Origin: Bacteroidales bacterium
Lineage (GTDB): Bacteria; Bacteroidota; Bacteroidia; Bacteroidales; WCHB1-69
Direction: 5' to 3'
Assembly (NCBI GenBank): GCA_028684405.1
Contig: JAQUGA010000011.1
Location: 1-26,135 of the forward strand
DNA: 26,135 bases
The notes under the pieces are model-generated. The model did not search any database and was not told where the DNA came from. It saw only the letters and a program-made list of their open reading frames with translations. Of this stretch, positions 23,985-26,135 are shown piece after piece. How positions within the stretch are numbered: position 1 is the stretch's first letter; each line of letters begins with the position of its first letter. Position numbers and translations under genes: made by a program.

Positions 23985-24046
23985 CAATCATTTAACTAAT
24001 TATCAAATATTTTATATTTACGGAAAACATTATTAATATAGACGCC

Positions 24047-25069
24047 ATGAAAAAAACAATTTTCTTATTAGCAGTAATTTCAAGCTTAATTACTCTAAAT
24101 GCCCAAAGAGTTGCGTTACACAGTTCGTTGGGAGTTCAGTATTTTTGGGGAACTACAGGTTTGTCAAGTGCATATAATGCCGCAAATGCTGGTGATACCA
24201 TTTACCTGCCAGGAGGGACGTTTACAACTCCTATTAGTTTTGGAAAGTCTTTGTTCATATTTGGTGCAGGGCATTATGTTGATTCTTCGTTGGTTACCGG
24301 AAAAACATTTATCAACGGTAATGTCGTTCTGAAAGAAGATGCCGATGGATTCTATATGGAAGGACTGGAGGTTACCGGGAAAATATCTTTTGCCAACAAT
24401 GAGTCGGTAAACAATGTTGTAATTAAACGTTGTAAAATTAATGCAGAAGTAGAGATATTGGGCGACTTATCCAATCCTTCGCAAAATATTGCTTTCATTG
24501 GAAATGTTCTTGTTGGTGGTGTGAATTTGAACAATGCTCAGGTCGTATTGGTTTCGAATAATATTATACAAACAGGACTTGAAGGAACCAATGGAAATAT
24601 AATTAATAACAATGTCTTTTTAAATAGATTTGGAAACGGATACTATGAAAACTTCAGGGGAAACAATAATAAATTATCAAATAATATTATTGTATTATGT
24701 GGTTCATATGGCATAACAACCAATGTTCATTTTGGAAATGATTACAGGAACAATCTGATAACTTGTGCCACTCCTGGATATGGAGCAAGTCCAACTTTAA
24801 TTAGTAATTACACCAATGTTGACCAAGCCTCCATTTTTGTTGACCAAAGCGGACACTCCTTTGATTATGCACATAGTTACCATTTGCAAAACCCAGAAAC
24901 ATATCTTGGAACCGATGGTACTGAAATTGGTATTTATGGTGGAAATTTCCCGTACAAAGAGGGAGCAGTGCCGAGCAATCCACACTTTCAGTTAAATAAT
25001 ATTGCACCAACAACAGATGGCAATGGGGATTTAAACATCCAAATTCAAGTGGAAGCACAAGAAGATTAA
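24047..25069 (+). CDS. Secreted right-handed beta-helix protein (paralog 1)
   Basis: 340 residues with a signal peptide (about 1-19, ending LNAQ). The N-terminal block has VALHSS, the run AYNAANAGDTIYLPGG and the next strand IFGAGHY-DSS, patterns typical of the first coils of parallel beta-helix proteins. From about residue 90 to 250 short coils recur with Asn-rich turns (NNVVIKRCKIN, NIAFIGNVL, VVLVSNNII, NIINNNVFL, NKLSNNIIVL), one per 20-25 residues. The C-terminal 80 residues have YLGTDGTEIGIYGG, then PHFQ and a closing strand LNIQIQVEAQ. No catalytic set for a polysaccharide lyase is evident, and no type IX secretion C-terminal domain is seen. It is followed after 31 bases by a paralog of the same length, so this is a tandem duplication in one operon. 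Function unknown; surface or periplasmic carbohydrate binding is possible. Confidence 0.8.
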   Translation: MKKTIFLLAVISSLITLNAQRVALHSSLGVQYFWGTTGLSSAYNAANAGDTIYLPGGTFTTPISFGKSLFIFGAGHYVDSSLVTGKTFINGNVVLKEDADGFYMEGLEVTGKISFANNESVNNVVIKRCKINAEVEILGDLSNPSQNIAFIGNVLVGGVNLNNAQVVLVSNNIIQTGLEGTNGNIINNNVFLNRFGNGYYENFRGNNNKLSNNIIVLCGSYGITTNVHFGNDYRNNLITCATPGYGASPTLISNYTNVDQASIFVDQSGHSFDYAHSYHLQNPETYLGTDGTEIGIYGGNFPYKEGAVPSNPHFQLNNIAPTTDGNGDLNIQIQVEAQED

Positions 25070-25100
25070 ATTTAAAATAAATTAAACAATAACCCCCCAT

Positions 25101-26135
25101 ATGAGAACAATAAAACAACTGTTGATTTTAGCCATTGTATTTAGTACATTCACATTATTTGCTCAACAAAAAGTGGCTCTGCATAGCAACGGAGTTACTA
25201 CTATCTTTGGGGGTGCAAATCCTTTTACCAATGCGTATAATGCTTCATCTAGCGGAGATACCATTTATTTGCCTGGTGGAAATTTGCCTTATCCTACCAC
25301 TATTGATAAAGGCTTGGTTATTATAGGAGCTGGATATCATCCCGACTCCACCACAACGACCCTTCCAACTGTTTTGTCTGGGGATTTGACCATCTCGCAA
25401 AATGCAGATAATTTGTGGTTGGAAGGCATTGAAATAACTGGTGGCATCTCTTTTAATACTAACCATAAAATAGATTCAGTAACAATAAGAAGATGTAAAT
25501 TTAGTACCTTAACTTATGCAGGAAACGGAACTACACCTTGTGTAGATAATGTTATACGTGAAAATGTGATAAGTGGAGCCGTTAATTTGGGCAATGCAGC
25601 TTCAAGCATGCTTTCAAATAATATCATAGGCGGACAAATATCTAATGCAAGTAATATTGGTATATCAAATAACATATTTCTAAGCAATCCTAATTCAACC
25701 GCTTATTATAATATACCTTTTTACATTGTGAATAGTTGTTTTATTTCCAATAATATTATTTTTAGAAATTATGGTGGTGGGGCCTATGTATATTCTAACT
25801 GTAATCTAAACACCTTTTCAAACAACATATTTACATTAGTGCCAGATGCTGGAACAAATACATTTACAGGCAATTACAACTCCATAGATATTGCTACTGT
25901 TTTTATCAATCAATCTGGTAATGCTTTTGATTACAATCATGATTATCATCTAGTGGATCCTGCAAGCTATTTAGGCACAGATGGATCGCAAGTTGGTATA
26001 TACGGTGGAATGTACCCCATTAAAGATGGAGCAGTTCCCCAAAATCCGCACTTTCAATTTAAAAATATTTCTACTCAAACCGATAATAATGGCGAATTAA
26101 ACATCCAAATTCAAGTGGAGGCACAGGATTATTAA
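25101..26135 (+). CDS. Secreted right-handed beta-helix protein (paralog 2)
   Basis: 344 residues, ending with its stop codon exactly at the window edge. The signal peptide (about 1-21, ending LFAQ) and the layout match paralog 1. Shared blocks are the start VALHS, the run AYNASSSGDTIYLPGG, GAGYHPDS, the helix coils with NNII-type turns, and a C-terminal block in which about 60% of residues are identical by eye (YLGTDG, GIYGG, GAVP, NPHFQ, LNIQIQVEAQ). The middle coils are much less alike. Even the DNA of the last strand is conserved: 23 bases at 25031-25053 recur at 26097-26119. It is probably transcribed with paralog 1, and further members of the series or a larger surface protein may follow beyond the edge. 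Confidence 0.8.
   Translation: MRTIKQLLILAIVFSTFTLFAQQKVALHSNGVTTIFGGANPFTNAYNASSSGDTIYLPGGNLPYPTTIDKGLVIIGAGYHPDSTTTTLPTVLSGDLTISQNADNLWLEGIEITGGISFNTNHKIDSVTIRRCKFSTLTYAGNGTTPCVDNVIRENVISGAVNLGNAASSMLSNNIIGGQISNASNIGISNNIFLSNPNSTAYYNIPFYIVNSCFISNNIIFRNYGGGAYVYSNCNLNTFSNNIFTLVPDAGTNTFTGNYNSIDIATVFINQSGNAFDYNHDYHLVDPASYLGTDGSQVGIYGGMYPIKDGAVPQNPHFQFKNISTQTDNNGELNIQIQVEAQDY

Larger units (their letters stand above)
23575..24046. other. Palindrome-rich intergenic region, no gene seen
   Basis: 472 bases without a credible coding frame. It contains two palindromes with G/C-rich cores (23631-23671 and 23695-23738) and a degraded partial copy of the same core at about 23765-23787. It also holds interleaved inverted repeats (23788-23825) and the promoter region of the beta-helix operon with two further palindromes (23921-23984). 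Confidence 0.6.

Overview
The window is AT-rich, densely coded, and reads as a member of the phylum Bacteroidota. Three things support this. Several promoters fit the Bacteroidota pattern (a -7 box of the form TAnnTTTG, with a -33 TTTG about 21 bases upstream in the best cases). The genes lack classical Shine-Dalgarno leaders. The gene families are also typical of the phylum: a PCMD-domain lipoprotein, a very large alpha-2-macroglobulin, an AsmA-like protein with a single N-terminal membrane helix, and secreted beta-helix proteins. No rRNA, tRNA, insertion sequence, phage gene or CRISPR array was seen. Species cannot be assigned.

Layout, left to right. 1-1686 (minus): the 5' part of mreC (cell shape; runs off the left edge) and asd (lysine/threonine/methionine pathway). 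1904-4522 (plus): a large AsmA-family envelope protein, convergent with a Fic-domain protein (4610-5377, minus). 5524-11652 (minus): a 2042-residue alpha-2-macroglobulin with an intact thioester motif. 11785-17424 (minus): a compact six-gene operon read in the order TetR regulator, outer-membrane barrel, LolD/MacB-type ATPase, two FtsX/LolC/E-type permeases, LolA-like carrier. Two of its junctions are 4-base ATGA overlaps. 17682-19645 (minus): an outer-membrane barrel and a PCMD lipoprotein in one operon with a good promoter and terminator. 19942-22165 (minus): a cardiolipin-synthase-type phospholipase D protein and an HdeD/DUF308 membrane protein. 22516-23574 (plus): an AhpD-like CMD protein with a membrane tail, followed by a DsrE-family protein. 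23575-24046: a palindrome-rich gap. 24047-26135 (plus): two tandem paralogous secreted beta-helix proteins, the second ending exactly at the window edge.

Most genes concern the envelope: shape, lipid synthesis, lipid or lipoprotein traffic, outer-membrane barrels and defence of the periplasm. The part most like an uncharacterised system is the TetR-controlled operon at 11785-17424. It encodes an inner-membrane ABC engine, a periplasmic carrier of the LolA fold and an outer-membrane barrel, which together could move a hydrophobic cargo across the envelope. The tandem beta-helix pair, with its shared C-terminal tail and palindrome-decorated promoter, is the second candidate.
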